Counted from the first letter of the stretch, positions 1 through 6,190 are shown. The stretch is 6,345 nucleotides of DNA from Faecalibacterium prausnitzii (GCA_002313795.1 DCCL01000279.1:1-6345); one strand, 5' to 3'. Notes: generated by a model not told the origin, from the letters alone. Translations and numbers: made by a program.

Positions 1-72
1 AACAAGGTGTTTCGAAAAATGTCCTGTTTTTTGAAAAAATATGAAAACCGCTTCTGTGCACTTTGCACAAGC

Positions 73-117
73 AAAAATCCCAGTCTTTGCACAATGTCGC
101 CAAAGGCTGGGATTTTT
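73..117 (-). terminator. Rho-independent terminator of the kinase-regulator-binding protein operon
   Basis: An 11-bp perfect stem (73-83 with 107-117, core CCCAG/CTGGG) continues inward through a T-G wobble and CTTTG/CAAAG (85-89 with 101-105). Together this makes about 17 stacked pairs around an 11-nt loop. Read on the minus strand, the hairpin ends in a run of five Ts and starts 24 bases after the stop of the solute-binding protein gene, as expected for the operon's end. The A and T runs on both sides would also let it stop transcription arriving from the left. Confidence 0.9.
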
Positions 118-140
118 CATCGTATTTCTTATGATATTTT

Positions 141-1151
141 TCAGCTTACCTGAATGCGTTGGATCACAGTTTCCTGTTCTGCAAACTGTTCGTAAAGAGG
201 GCTTACCGCGGTGCGGAACTTCTGTTTTTCCTCCTCGGAAAGTTCCGTGACCACAATGCCGTGGGCCAGCATATTCTGCTCTGCGTCAGTTTCCCGCTCA
301 GCCCAGAGCGCCCGCTCTACCAGAGCCGACTCCCGCGCACAGCTGCGCAGGATGTCCGGGAAGGTCGGGTCCAGCTGGGCCAGCTTTTCCATGGCGGGCA
401 CACTGGCCAGCTGGATCTCCGGCACACGGGTGTGCTCATCCCGCAGAAAATAGGGGGCAACTTCATAATGGCCCATTGCTTCATAACTGGGCCAGTTGTT
501 CTCCGCTCCATCGATCTTGCCATTGCGGAGCGCCGCATACACCTGGCTGTACACCACCTGCACCGGGTCTGCCCCCAATGCTGTGACCATGGCACTCATG
601 GTGTCGGACTCCTGCACCCGGAGCGTCAGCCCCTGCAGTTCTTCCAGACTGGTGACCTTCTTCCGGGTGTAGAAACTGCGCACACCGGCATCAAACCAGG
701 AAAGCCCGGTCAAGTCGATCTCATCCAGCATTGCCAGGAACTCATAGCCGATGCTTCCATCCAGCACCCGCCACATCTGGTCTGCGTCCTGATACAGATA
801 CGGCAGCTGCAGCACATTCAGCGCCGGCAGATACTCGGCCAGCTGGCTCAGCGAAACGCGGGCAAAATCAATGCCGCCAAACTGCATCTGCTGGATGACG
901 CTCATCTCCGCGCCCAGCTCGCCCTTGCTGTACACCGCAATTTTCACCCGGCCCTCGGTGCGCTGGCGGACATTCTCCGCAAAGGCCAGTGCGGCCTGTG
1001 TCGTCGGATAATCCTCGGGCTGGTTCTCCGCATAGCGCAAAATCAGCTCCGGCTGTTCTTCTGCAGCCGTCTGTTTCTGGCAGGCGCACAGCCCCAGCGC
1101 CGCACCCGCTGCCGCAAGCAGCAGCTGCCGCCGGGGAAATACACGGCTCAC
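141..1151 (-). CDS. TRAP transporter solute-binding lipoprotein, DctP family
   Basis: Predicted extracellular solute-binding lipoprotein of 336 aa, a normal length for the family. Residues 1-24 form a lipoprotein signal: a basic start with RR at 7-8, a hydrophobic stretch at 10-23, and a lipobox LCAC with Cys24 as the likely lipidated residue. The mature part is a typical DctP/TRAP P-subunit. It has FGGIDFARVS at 91-100 (the family's 'GaiDma' region), GVRSFY at 156-161 and GLTLRVQES at 174-182, where Arg178 sits at the conserved carboxylate-binding arginine. It also has GKIDGAENNWPSY at 211-223. Such proteins bind organic acids or sugar acids; the ligand cannot be told from sequence. The start is a GTG that overlaps the response-regulator stop (GTGA), with a GGGGG stretch 7 nt upstream, so translation is probably coupled. 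No DctQ or DctM gene follows before the terminator, so its partner may be the sensor kinase or a permease encoded elsewhere. Confidence 0.93.
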   Translation of the reverse strand: MSRVFPRRQLLLAAAGAALGLCACQKQTAAEEQPELILRYAENQPEDYPTTQAALAFAENVRQRTEGRVKIAVYSKGELGAEMSVIQQMQFGGIDFARVSLSQLAEYLPALNVLQLPYLYQDADQMWRVLDGSIGYEFLAMLDEIDLTGLSWFDAGVRSFYTRKKVTSLEELQGLTLRVQESDTMSAMVTALGADPVQVVYSQVYAALRNGKIDGAENNWPSYEAMGHYEVAPYFLRDEHTRVPEIQLASVPAMEKLAQLDPTFPDILRSCARESALVERALWAERETDAEQNMLAHGIVVTELSEEEKQKFRTAVSPLYEQFAEQETVIQRIQVS

Positions 1152-1978
1152 AGCAGTGCCCCCAGTTTTTCGTCATGCGCGGCCTTACTGGCCTGCTTGC
1201 GGTATTGCGTCGGGGTGACACCGGTCCGCTTTTTGAACGCACGTGCAAAGTAGCTGGCGTCCTCGTACCCGACCATGGATGCTACCTCTGCCGAAGAACG
1301 GAAGGGATCCGTCAGCAGTTCTTTGGCCGCATTGATGCGCAGCTCGGTCAGGCAGTCGAGGAAATTCATCTTCTGGTATTTCTTGAACTGTGCCGACAGG
1401 TAGGCCGGGCTGATATGCAATATCTCGCTCACGCTGTCCAGCGACAGGTCGAACATATAGTTATCTTCCAGATACCGCCGGACATGGGCCATGACAAGAG
1501 CCGCCTGGCTGTTTTCCCCTTCTTCAGGGGCTGTTCCGGTCTCTTCCGGTGCACTTTCCTCGGGCTGGGGCTGGGCAGCGGCCAGTTCCGTGAGCTTCCG
1601 CTCTGTCTCGATCTGCCGCATGGCGCGGCGGACAGAGGCTTCCAGTTCGTCCGGATCCACCGGCTTGAGCAGGTAGTCGCAGGCCCCCAGATGCACTGCT
1701 TCGTGTGCATACTGGAACAGACTGTAAGCCGTGACAAAGATGACACGGCAGGAAGGCCGCTGGGCCAACACTGCCCGGGCCGCGTCCAGACCGCTCATGC
1801 CCGGCATCTCAATGTCCATCAATATCAGGTCGGCCCCCCACAGCACAGCGGTATCCGCTGCACGGCGGCCATTCTCTGCCGTTTCCAGCACGACTTCCCG
1901 CTCGAAGCGGCGCTGGACGATCTCGGCCAGCGCCTCCCGTTCCAGTTTTTCGTCATCCGCGATCAACAGCCGGATCAT
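1148..1978 (-). CDS. Response regulator with AraC-type DNA-binding domain (YesN-like)
   Basis: Cytoplasmic two-component response regulator and transcription factor of 276 aa. Residues 1-120 are a receiver domain: acidic pocket Asp8-Asp9 in LLIADDE, phosphoacceptor Asp55 in LMDIEMPG, switch Thr83 in FVTAYS, and Lys105 in DYLLKP. A linker at about 131-158 is rich in Pro, Glu and Ala. Residues about 160-262 are an AraC-type pair of helix-turn-helix motifs. The first is around DSVSEILHISPAYLSAQFKK (181-200). The second is around EVASMVGYEDASYFARAFKK (231-250), and TGVTPTQYRK follows. It is translated from an ATG inside an ATGA overlap with the upstream kinase, with AGGAGG 10 nt before the start. 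The kinase is its evident cognate partner. Targets are unknown; its own operon or a distant transport or catabolic operon are reasonable guesses. Confidence 0.95.
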   Translation of the reverse strand: MIRLLIADDEKLEREALAEIVQRRFEREVVLETAENGRRAADTAVLWGADLILMDIEMPGMSGLDAARAVLAQRPSCRVIFVTAYSLFQYAHEAVHLGACDYLLKPVDPDELEASVRRAMRQIETERKLTELAAAQPQPEESAPEETGTAPEEGENSQAALVMAHVRRYLEDNYMFDLSLDSVSEILHISPAYLSAQFKKYQKMNFLDCLTELRINAAKELLTDPFRSSAEVASMVGYEDASYFARAFKKRTGVTPTQYRKQASKAAHDEKLGALL

Positions 1979-3486
1979 TCGTCCAATTCCTCCTCTGTAA
2001 GTTCCACTAAGGGCAGGTACATGCAGATGGCAGTTCCCCGTCCCGGATGGGAGCGGATGACCATCCGCCCCCGCTTATCCAGAAGCCGCAGCCGTGCGGC
2101 TACATTATATACGCCGATATGCTCCCAATGGTCATCGCCGGGCTGTGCCAGCGCGGTCTTCAGCTGGGTCAGCTGCTCCGGCTGGATGCCCACACCATTG
2201 TCGCACACACTGATGTAGAGCAGCCCCTTTTCCCGCAGGGCATTGATGCGGATGCGCACCACGCCGCCCTCTTCCTTGGGGGAAATGCCGTGTTTGAAAG
2301 CGTTCTCCACGATAGGCTGCAAGATAAAGGAGGGCACCATGGTCTCGGTCAGATCGATGGAGTCCGAGATGTGCCACACCATCTTCACCCGGTCGCCGAA
2401 GCGGACGTGATAGATGGAATAATACTCATCCACGATCCGCACTTCCCGGGCCAGCGGCACCTGCTCATCGTTGCTCATCAGGCTGTACCGCAGCAGATGG
2501 GACAGGGCCGTGATGAGGGCCTGGGTGCGGTAGGCTTTTTCCTGCCCTGCCGTCTGCAGGATGACGTTGAGGGTGTTGAACAGGAAATGGGGGTCGATCT
2601 GGCTGCGCAGCTGCTGCAGCCGGCTCCGCTCCATCCGGTTCTGCATCTCAAGGGCTTCGGTCTTCTGCCGGTGGAGCTCCCGCTCGATCTCGTTCTTCTC
2701 CCGCAGGGTCGTCACCTGCTCCGCCATAGAGTGCTTCATCCGGTTGAAAGCATCCGTCAGCTGGGCCATCTCAGGCTGACGGGACTCCGGCAGGTCGGGC
2801 AGGTCGAACTCGCCCCGGGTGACTTCCCGGGACGCTCCGATGAGCTGCTGCACCGGCGTCAGCAGCGCCATGACTGAGAAGGCCATGATGCAGCCCAGCA
2901 CAAGGCAGAGGGCCACCACGATGGTCTGGGCCCACTTGACCCGGTCACTGAGGGCCGACACGGTGGTGTAGGTGCCCTGCCCGTCTGTGATGGCCGTATT
3001 CAGCAGCTGCTGGGTATACTGCCGCAGATAGCCGCCGCAGGGCACGATCTTATTATAATAGAGCTGCGCCGCCCGGTCATCCTCGCCGGCCTCCACTGCC
3101 TGTTCCAGCTGCTCCACCAGTGCAGTATAACTGTCGTAGGTGGTGCAGACGGCACTGTAGAGCAGATACTGCTCCTCGCTCACGGTGTCGATGCCGCCGT
3201 CGATGCGCCAGAGCCATGCATTCATAACAGAGAATGCGCTGTGAAGCTCATCGGTCAGGGCCTCGGCATCACCGTACTCCCAGCGGTAATCCTCCATGGC
3301 TGAAAGGCTCCGCTCCACGCCGTTCTGGAACCGGCTGATGGCGTTGAAGTTGCCCATCTGGTCGTCCAGCTCCCGCAGCACGGTGCCGGACTGGTAAAAG
3401 CTCAAAAATATCTGTCCCGCCAGCGCCAGAAAAAACGCCGCCAGACAGAGGCTGATCTGCCCTTTCAGGGTCATTCTACGCCCCAC
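1975..3486 (-). CDS. Sensor histidine kinase, YesM type
   Basis: Membrane sensor kinase, 503 aa from a GTG at 3486. Transmembrane helix 1 is near residues 12-31 and helix 2 near 187-210. Between them is an outside region of about 155 residues that looks helical. A HAMP-like stretch and coiled coil follow (about 210-290). The His_kinase motif SQIDPHFLFNTLN carries phospho-acceptor His300, the N-box is QPIVENAFKHG (Asn395), and the ATP lid has DNGVGI (Asp429) and GVYNV. This is the YesM/LytS-like arrangement that pairs with AraC-type regulators such as the next gene. The start is uncertain. GTG 3486 has AGGAAGG-like sequence 7 nt upstream. ATG 3474 lies closest to helix 1 but has only GGGG before it. 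ATG 3579 would add 31 basic residues ahead of this GTG; it has AGGA 5 nt upstream, but that site lies about where transcription would begin from the predicted promoter. Confidence 0.94.
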   Translation of the reverse strand: MGRRMTLKGQISLCLAAFFLALAGQIFLSFYQSGTVLRELDDQMGNFNAISRFQNGVERSLSAMEDYRWEYGDAEALTDELHSAFSVMNAWLWRIDGGIDTVSEEQYLLYSAVCTTYDSYTALVEQLEQAVEAGEDDRAAQLYYNKIVPCGGYLRQYTQQLLNTAITDGQGTYTTVSALSDRVKWAQTIVVALCLVLGCIMAFSVMALLTPVQQLIGASREVTRGEFDLPDLPESRQPEMAQLTDAFNRMKHSMAEQVTTLREKNEIERELHRQKTEALEMQNRMERSRLQQLRSQIDPHFLFNTLNVILQTAGQEKAYRTQALITALSHLLRYSLMSNDEQVPLAREVRIVDEYYSIYHVRFGDRVKMVWHISDSIDLTETMVPSFILQPIVENAFKHGISPKEEGGVVRIRINALREKGLLYISVCDNGVGIQPEQLTQLKTALAQPGDDHWEHIGVYNVAARLRLLDKRGRMVIRSHPGRGTAICMYLPLVELTEEELDE

Positions 3487-3588
3487 GCATCCGCCTTCCT
3501 TCCTGTCATATTTCCTCTGCTCCCCCGCTCTGCCGCCCGGTCTGCGGGGGCAGAAACGCAGCAGGAACCTGTCTTTCATTTTTGTCCT

Positions 3589-3618
3589 ATTTTAGCACAT
3601 TTTAGGTCATCTGCGCAA
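3589..3618 (-). promoter_or_regulatory. Predicted promoter of the kinase operon (extended -10)
   Basis: On the minus strand TGC-TAAAAT forms an extended -10 box (TAAAAT at 3594-3589). A weak -35, TTGCGC (3618-3613), lies 18 nt upstream. Transcription would start near 3582, about 95 nt before the GTG at 3486, which argues against using the ATG at 3579. The -10 hexamer is one of two CTAAAAT copies exactly 10 bp apart, so a regulator may bind across it. This is a prediction from sequence only. Confidence 0.45.
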
Positions 3619-3626
3619 CATCATCC

Positions 3627-3655
3627 TTGATTGTCGGGAAAGAATATGGTACTAT
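3627..3655 (+). promoter_or_regulatory. Predicted promoter of the YcxB-like gene
   Basis: TTGATT (3627-3632) and TACTAT (3650-3655) are separated by exactly 17 nt, and the -10 is preceded by TGG (extended -10 TGn). Transcription would start near 3662, giving a short leader of about 16 nt that consists mostly of the ribosome site AAAGGAGGG. The promoter points away from the kinase promoter, with about 30 bp between their nearest elements. Confidence 0.55.
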
Positions 3656-3677
3656 GACCAAAAAAGGAGGGTCTACT

Positions 3678-4211
3678 ATGTCTCAGCCCATCTCTGTAAA
3701 CGTCCAGATGGACGTTTCTTCTTTTCACGATTTTGCTCTGTTCGACCTGCTGTACCACCGCCACGCATGGCGGCGTCCGGCCATCTTTGCTGCCATCCTG
3801 CTGGTCTCTGCCGGCATCTGCCTCACTCAGGTGAACGTAACGCCCGGTGCCGGTCTGCTGACGGCTACGCTGGCCATCATCGCCGTGGGCCTGCCTGCTG
3901 TCTACTTCTGGACCTATCTCCGGGGCCTGAAAAAGCAGATCAAGAGCATGGGGCTGCCCCGTCCCTTCTACCGGATCGAGCTGGACGACAAGGGCTTCTC
4001 CGTCTGGATGGCCGGTGAGCAGGACAAGTCCGAGCCGACCCGCCAGTATTCCTGGCACGATATGTATATCGTCTACCGCACCTCGGGTGCCATCTACCTC
4101 TATGTCCAGCAGCATCAGGCCTATCTGCTCAACGACAGCACCGACACTGCATGGAGCCTGCTGCAGAGCGTTCTCCCGGCAGAGCGCCTGCGGGATATGC
4201 GGCGGAAGTAA
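3678..4211 (+). CDS. YcxB-like two-helix membrane protein
   Basis: Small membrane protein of 177 aa. Residues 1-32 are a soluble start ending in basic HRHAWRRP. Two hydrophobic helices follow (about 34-50 and 58-80), joined by a short turn. The next stretch is basic (LRGLKKQIKS, 81-90), and a soluble C-terminal domain runs from about 97 to 177. That domain has the pattern YRIELDDKGFSVW...YSWHDMYIVYRTSGAIYLYV, which resembles the YcxB-like family: a strand-rich domain with an aromatic 'W..i' core after two membrane helices. The function of that family is not known to me, so none is assigned. The ATG at 3678 is chosen because AAGGAGGG lies 6 nt upstream; upstream in-frame TTG or ATG codons fall in the promoter or lack a ribosome site. 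The gene stands alone between its own promoter and terminator and is divergent from the kinase operon. Confidence 0.8.
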   Translation: MSQPISVNVQMDVSSFHDFALFDLLYHRHAWRRPAIFAAILLVSAGICLTQVNVTPGAGLLTATLAIIAVGLPAVYFWTYLRGLKKQIKSMGLPRPFYRIELDDKGFSVWMAGEQDKSEPTRQYSWHDMYIVYRTSGAIYLYVQQHQAYLLNDSTDTAWSLLQSVLPAERLRDMRRK

Positions 4212-4225
4212 TCTCCGTACATGAA

Positions 4226-4264
4226 AAATGCAGCACTTTTCCGGCTGGGAGAGGTGCTGCATTT
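4226..4264 (+). terminator. Rho-independent terminator after the YcxB-like gene
   Basis: A perfect 11-bp stem AAATGCAGCAC/GTGCTGCATTT (4226-4236 with 4254-4264) extends inward with six more pairs, including two T-G wobbles, to a 5-nt loop GGCTG. The stem's T-rich end leads into CTTTATTAA. It begins 15 bases after the YcxB-like stop. Because the 5' side is A-rich (AAAAA), the hairpin could also act on the minus strand. Confidence 0.85.
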
Positions 4265-4280
4265 CTTTATTAAGAGATTC

Positions 4281-4336
4281 AAAAAACAAAAACAGGCAGC
4301 GCCGTGGAAAGGAGGAGAAAGCGGCGCTGCCTGTGT
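4281..4336 (-). terminator. Strong minus-strand terminator ending the candidate RNA
   Basis: A 13-bp perfect GC-rich stem (4292-4304 with 4322-4334, core CAGGCAGCGCCG) has a 17-nt loop. On the minus strand it is followed at once by TTTTTGTTTTTTG; on the plus strand there is no T-run. The polarity is therefore clearly minus, although no minus-strand protein gene lies upstream of it. This is the main reason to propose a non-coding transcript from 4282 to about 4530. Confidence 0.85.
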
Positions 4337-4528
4337 ATGAGAACTCCTAAACATTTGCGGCTGCTAGGAGGTTGTTGTTAGTCTGTCCGCCGCCGTGGCT
4401 GTTGCCTCGCATTGGCGGGGGACAGTATTTTTTAGGGGCGCGGCCTCTGCGGCCCGCGCATGAATCCTGCCTGCATGGCATTTGTGGGAAGCCGGAGATG
4501 GGGGATCTCGTTCTGTCTTCCCGACTGC
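4282..4528 (-). ncRNA. Candidate structured non-coding RNA, family unknown
   Basis: A 247-nt minus-strand interval without a plausible protein gene that folds on paper into six consecutive hairpins. In plus coordinates these are: 4486-4491 with 4517-4522 plus inner 4495-4499 with 4505-4509; 4468-4471 with 4477-4480; 4438-4445 with 4451-4459 (one bulged base); 4383-4394 with 4414-4425 (one mismatch, with an inner GGC/GCC); 4344-4349 with 4365-4370; and the terminator 4292-4304 with 4322-4334. Upstream on the minus strand TACAAT (4540-4535) could be a -10 box, putting the 5' end near 4528, but no good -35 is visible. I see no hallmark of tmRNA, RNase P RNA, SRP RNA or a T-box. 6S RNA, an unrecognised riboswitch leader, or unrelated intergenic hairpins remain possible. 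The strand rests mainly on the terminator polarity. Confidence 0.4.
4383..4433 (+). terminator. Possible plus-strand terminator hairpin with T6 tail
   Basis: CTGTCC (4383-4388) pairs with GGACAG (4420-4425). A G-G mismatch follows, then CCGCC/GGCGG (4390-4394 with 4414-4418). On the plus strand the stem is followed by TATTTTTTA, the layout of an intrinsic terminator. It could be a second stop for read-through from the YcxB-like gene, or the end of an upstream plus-strand leader. Alternatively it is simply an internal hairpin of the minus-strand RNA candidate, where the same run reads as six As. Confidence 0.4.
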
Positions 4529-4534
4529 ACCCTT

Positions 4535-4540
4535 ATTGTA
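4535..4540 (-). promoter_or_regulatory. Possible -10 box (TACAAT) for the candidate RNA
   Basis: The minus-strand hexamer TACAAT differs from TATAAT at one position and lies 7 nt before the proposed RNA 5' end. At 17 nt spacing the -35 position reads AAAGAA, far from TTGACA, so this promoter would be weak or activator-dependent, or the RNA starts elsewhere. Confidence 0.3.
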
Positions 4541-4628
4541 CCGGATAAAAATGGAGTTTCTTTGAGTTAGTTTTGAACAAATTGCAAATAAGCCGTGGAA
4601 AACCTGTGAGCATTCTCCGGCTCTCTGC

Positions 4629-4657
4629 TTGACATTCGGCACGGAACGATGTATTGT
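4629..4657 (+). promoter_or_regulatory. Near-consensus promoter of the MATE transporter gene
   Basis: A perfect -35 TTGACA (4629-4634) is separated by 17 nt from TATTGT (4652-4657). Transcription would start near 4664, giving a leader of about 52 nt before the ATG at 4716. This leaves the hairpin region 4291-4522 outside the main MATE transcript. GTTAGTTTT at the end of the -10 (4656-4664) is repeated at 4566-4574. Confidence 0.75.
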
Positions 4658-4715
4658 TAGTTTTATTCTGTAATTACCTATGATATCTCTGTGTTTTCTG
4701 AGGGGAGGCAATCGT

Positions 4716-6071
4716 ATGACCGACACGGCACAGCCACAGCAGAAAAAGACCCAGCTCATGACGGAAGGAAGCATCTGGAAAAGCATCCTGCTCTTCTCGG
4801 TGCCCCTGATCCTGGGCAACCTGCTCCAGCAGCTCTACAATACCGCCGATTCCATCATCGTCGGCAACTTTCTGGGCAGCAATGCGCTGGCCGCTGTCGG
4901 CTCCAGCGGCTCGCCCATCTATCTGCTCATCGGCTTCAGCCAAGGTGTAGCCGTGGGTGCCGGTGTGGTGGTGAGCCAGTATCTGGGTGCAAAGGACGCC
5001 AAGGAGAGCCGCACCGCCGTTCACACCTCGCTGGCCATCGCCTTCATTCTGGGCATCATTCTCACGGTGGGCGGCGTGCTGGTCTGCCGCAGTCTGCTCA
5101 TCTGGATGAACACCCCCGACGAGGTGCTGGGGGACGCTGTGACTTATATGCGGCTCTACTTTGGCGGCGTCCTCTTCAGCGTCCTGTACAACATGGCGGC
5201 GGGCATCCTCAACGCTGCGGGCAACTCCCGGCGCTCTCTGCTCTATCTGGGCTGTGCTTCCGTCACCAACATCGTCCTCGACCTGGTTTTCATCGCCGGT
5301 CTGCGGATGGGCGTGGCGGGTGCCGCCATCGCCACCGATATCAGCCAGCTGGTCTCCTGCGTGCTGAGCTTCCGTTTCCTGATGCAGGTCGATGCCGACT
5401 ACCGGGTGGAGCTTTCGGCCATCCGGCCTGAGCCGAAGATGACCTCCCGCATCATCCGTATCGGCCTGCCCACCGGCATCCAGAACATGGTCATCTCCTT
5501 CTCCAACGTTCTGGTGCAGTCCAGCGTCAACGGCTACGGTGCCGCTGCCATGGCAGGTTTTGCGGCCTATATGAAGATCGACGGTTTCAACATCCTGCCC
5601 GTCACCAGCTTCAGCATGGCAGCCACCACCTTTGTGGGTCAGAACTACGGCGCAGGCAACTTCAAGCGGGTGAAGAGCGGCATGTGGGTCACGGTAGGCA
5701 TGGGCGTGCTCTACACCCTCTGTACCGGCGGGCTGCTGCTGGTGTTCCAGGACCCCATCATGCACCTGTTCACCTCCGATGAGACCGTCGTCGCCTTCGG
5801 CTGTGCCGCCATGCACTACTTCTGCCCCTTCTACTTCCTGCTGGCCATCCTTCACGGCATGGCCGGTGCTGTGCGCGGCACAGGCCGCAGCGTGCCGCCC
5901 ATGGTGGTGCTGCTGGTCTCCCTCTGCCTGTTCCGGGTGGCGTGGATCCAGTTCGCCCTCCCCTTCTTCTCCAGCATCGACGGCGTATTCGTGCTCTACC
6001 CGGTATCCTGGGCACTGGGCGCTGTGCTGATGGCCCTCTACGCCTGGAAGGGCAAGTGGCTGACCTACTGA
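4716..6071 (+). CDS. MATE family efflux transporter
   Basis: Integral membrane multidrug/toxin antiporter of 451 aa, the usual MATE length, predicted to have 12 helices and to export cationic or other organic compounds in exchange for Na+ or H+. The N-terminal half has the family signature PLILGNLLQQLYNTADSIIV (30-49), then a conserved stretch around GAGVVVSQYLGAKD (81-94) and AAGILNAAGNSRRS (161-174). The C-terminal half repeats the plan from about 244: RIGLPTGIQNMVISF (248-262), AGFAAYMKID (280-289), FVGQNYGAGNFKR (306-318, matching SQYLGAKDAKES of the first half) and GAVRGTGRSVPP (384-395). The ATG at 4716 is chosen because AGGGGAGG lies 7 nt upstream; the in-frame ATG at 4680 has no ribosome site. 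The first 17 residues are polar and cytoplasmic. The substrate cannot be predicted. No local transcription factor gene is seen, and the next gene starts 119 nt later. Confidence 0.95.
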   Translation: MTDTAQPQQKKTQLMTEGSIWKSILLFSVPLILGNLLQQLYNTADSIIVGNFLGSNALAAVGSSGSPIYLLIGFSQGVAVGAGVVVSQYLGAKDAKESRTAVHTSLAIAFILGIILTVGGVLVCRSLLIWMNTPDEVLGDAVTYMRLYFGGVLFSVLYNMAAGILNAAGNSRRSLLYLGCASVTNIVLDLVFIAGLRMGVAGAAIATDISQLVSCVLSFRFLMQVDADYRVELSAIRPEPKMTSRIIRIGLPTGIQNMVISFSNVLVQSSVNGYGAAAMAGFAAYMKIDGFNILPVTSFSMAATTFVGQNYGAGNFKRVKSGMWVTVGMGVLYTLCTGGLLLVFQDPIMHLFTSDETVVAFGCAAMHYFCPFYFLLAILHGMAGAVRGTGRSVPPMVVLLVSLCLFRVAWIQFALPFFSSIDGVFVLYPVSWALGAVLMALYAWKGKWLTY

Positions 6072-6190
6072 GGTTCCGCCATTCCTTTGGGGACAGGAGA
6101 ACCATTCCATTTTTCCATTCGCCTTTTGGCTCCATCTGTGATATCCTAATAAATGCAAAGAAGCATATTTATGACATCTCAGGAGGAACC

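Noticed and set aside
10..36. Terminator-like hairpin at the left edge
   Set aside because: The stem TTTCGAAAAA/TTTTTTGAAA is nearly all A-T with one G-T pair and no clean T-run after it. It is probably just AT-rich intergenic sequence.
1080..1151. Twin-arginine (Tat) export of the solute-binding protein because of PRRQLLL
   Set aside because: The full Tat consensus is not met, and the LCAC lipobox with Cys24 fits an ordinary Sec lipoprotein signal.
159..2218. Long plus-strand open frames opposite the solute-binding protein and response regulator genes (159-1253 and 989-2218)
   Set aside because: Both are antisense to genes with firm domain matches, have no ribosome site and show no protein family pattern.
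4340..4715. Riboswitch or T-box leader for the MATE gene on the plus strand
   Set aside because: No T-box AGGGUGG motif or other riboswitch signature was recognised. The near-consensus MATE promoter at 4629-4657 lies downstream of the structured part.
4364..4819. A minus-strand open frame of 151 codons covering part of the RNA candidate
   Set aside because: It starts inside the MATE gene, lacks a ribosome site and has an unconvincing composition. The region shows RNA hairpins rather than coding character.
6072..6190. Terminator or promoter between the MATE and CHR genes
   Set aside because: GGTTC/GAACC (6072-6076 with 6099-6103) is only a 5-bp stem with a long loop. TTGGCT-15-TAATAA is a poor promoter with short spacing. 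Neither is strong enough to call.
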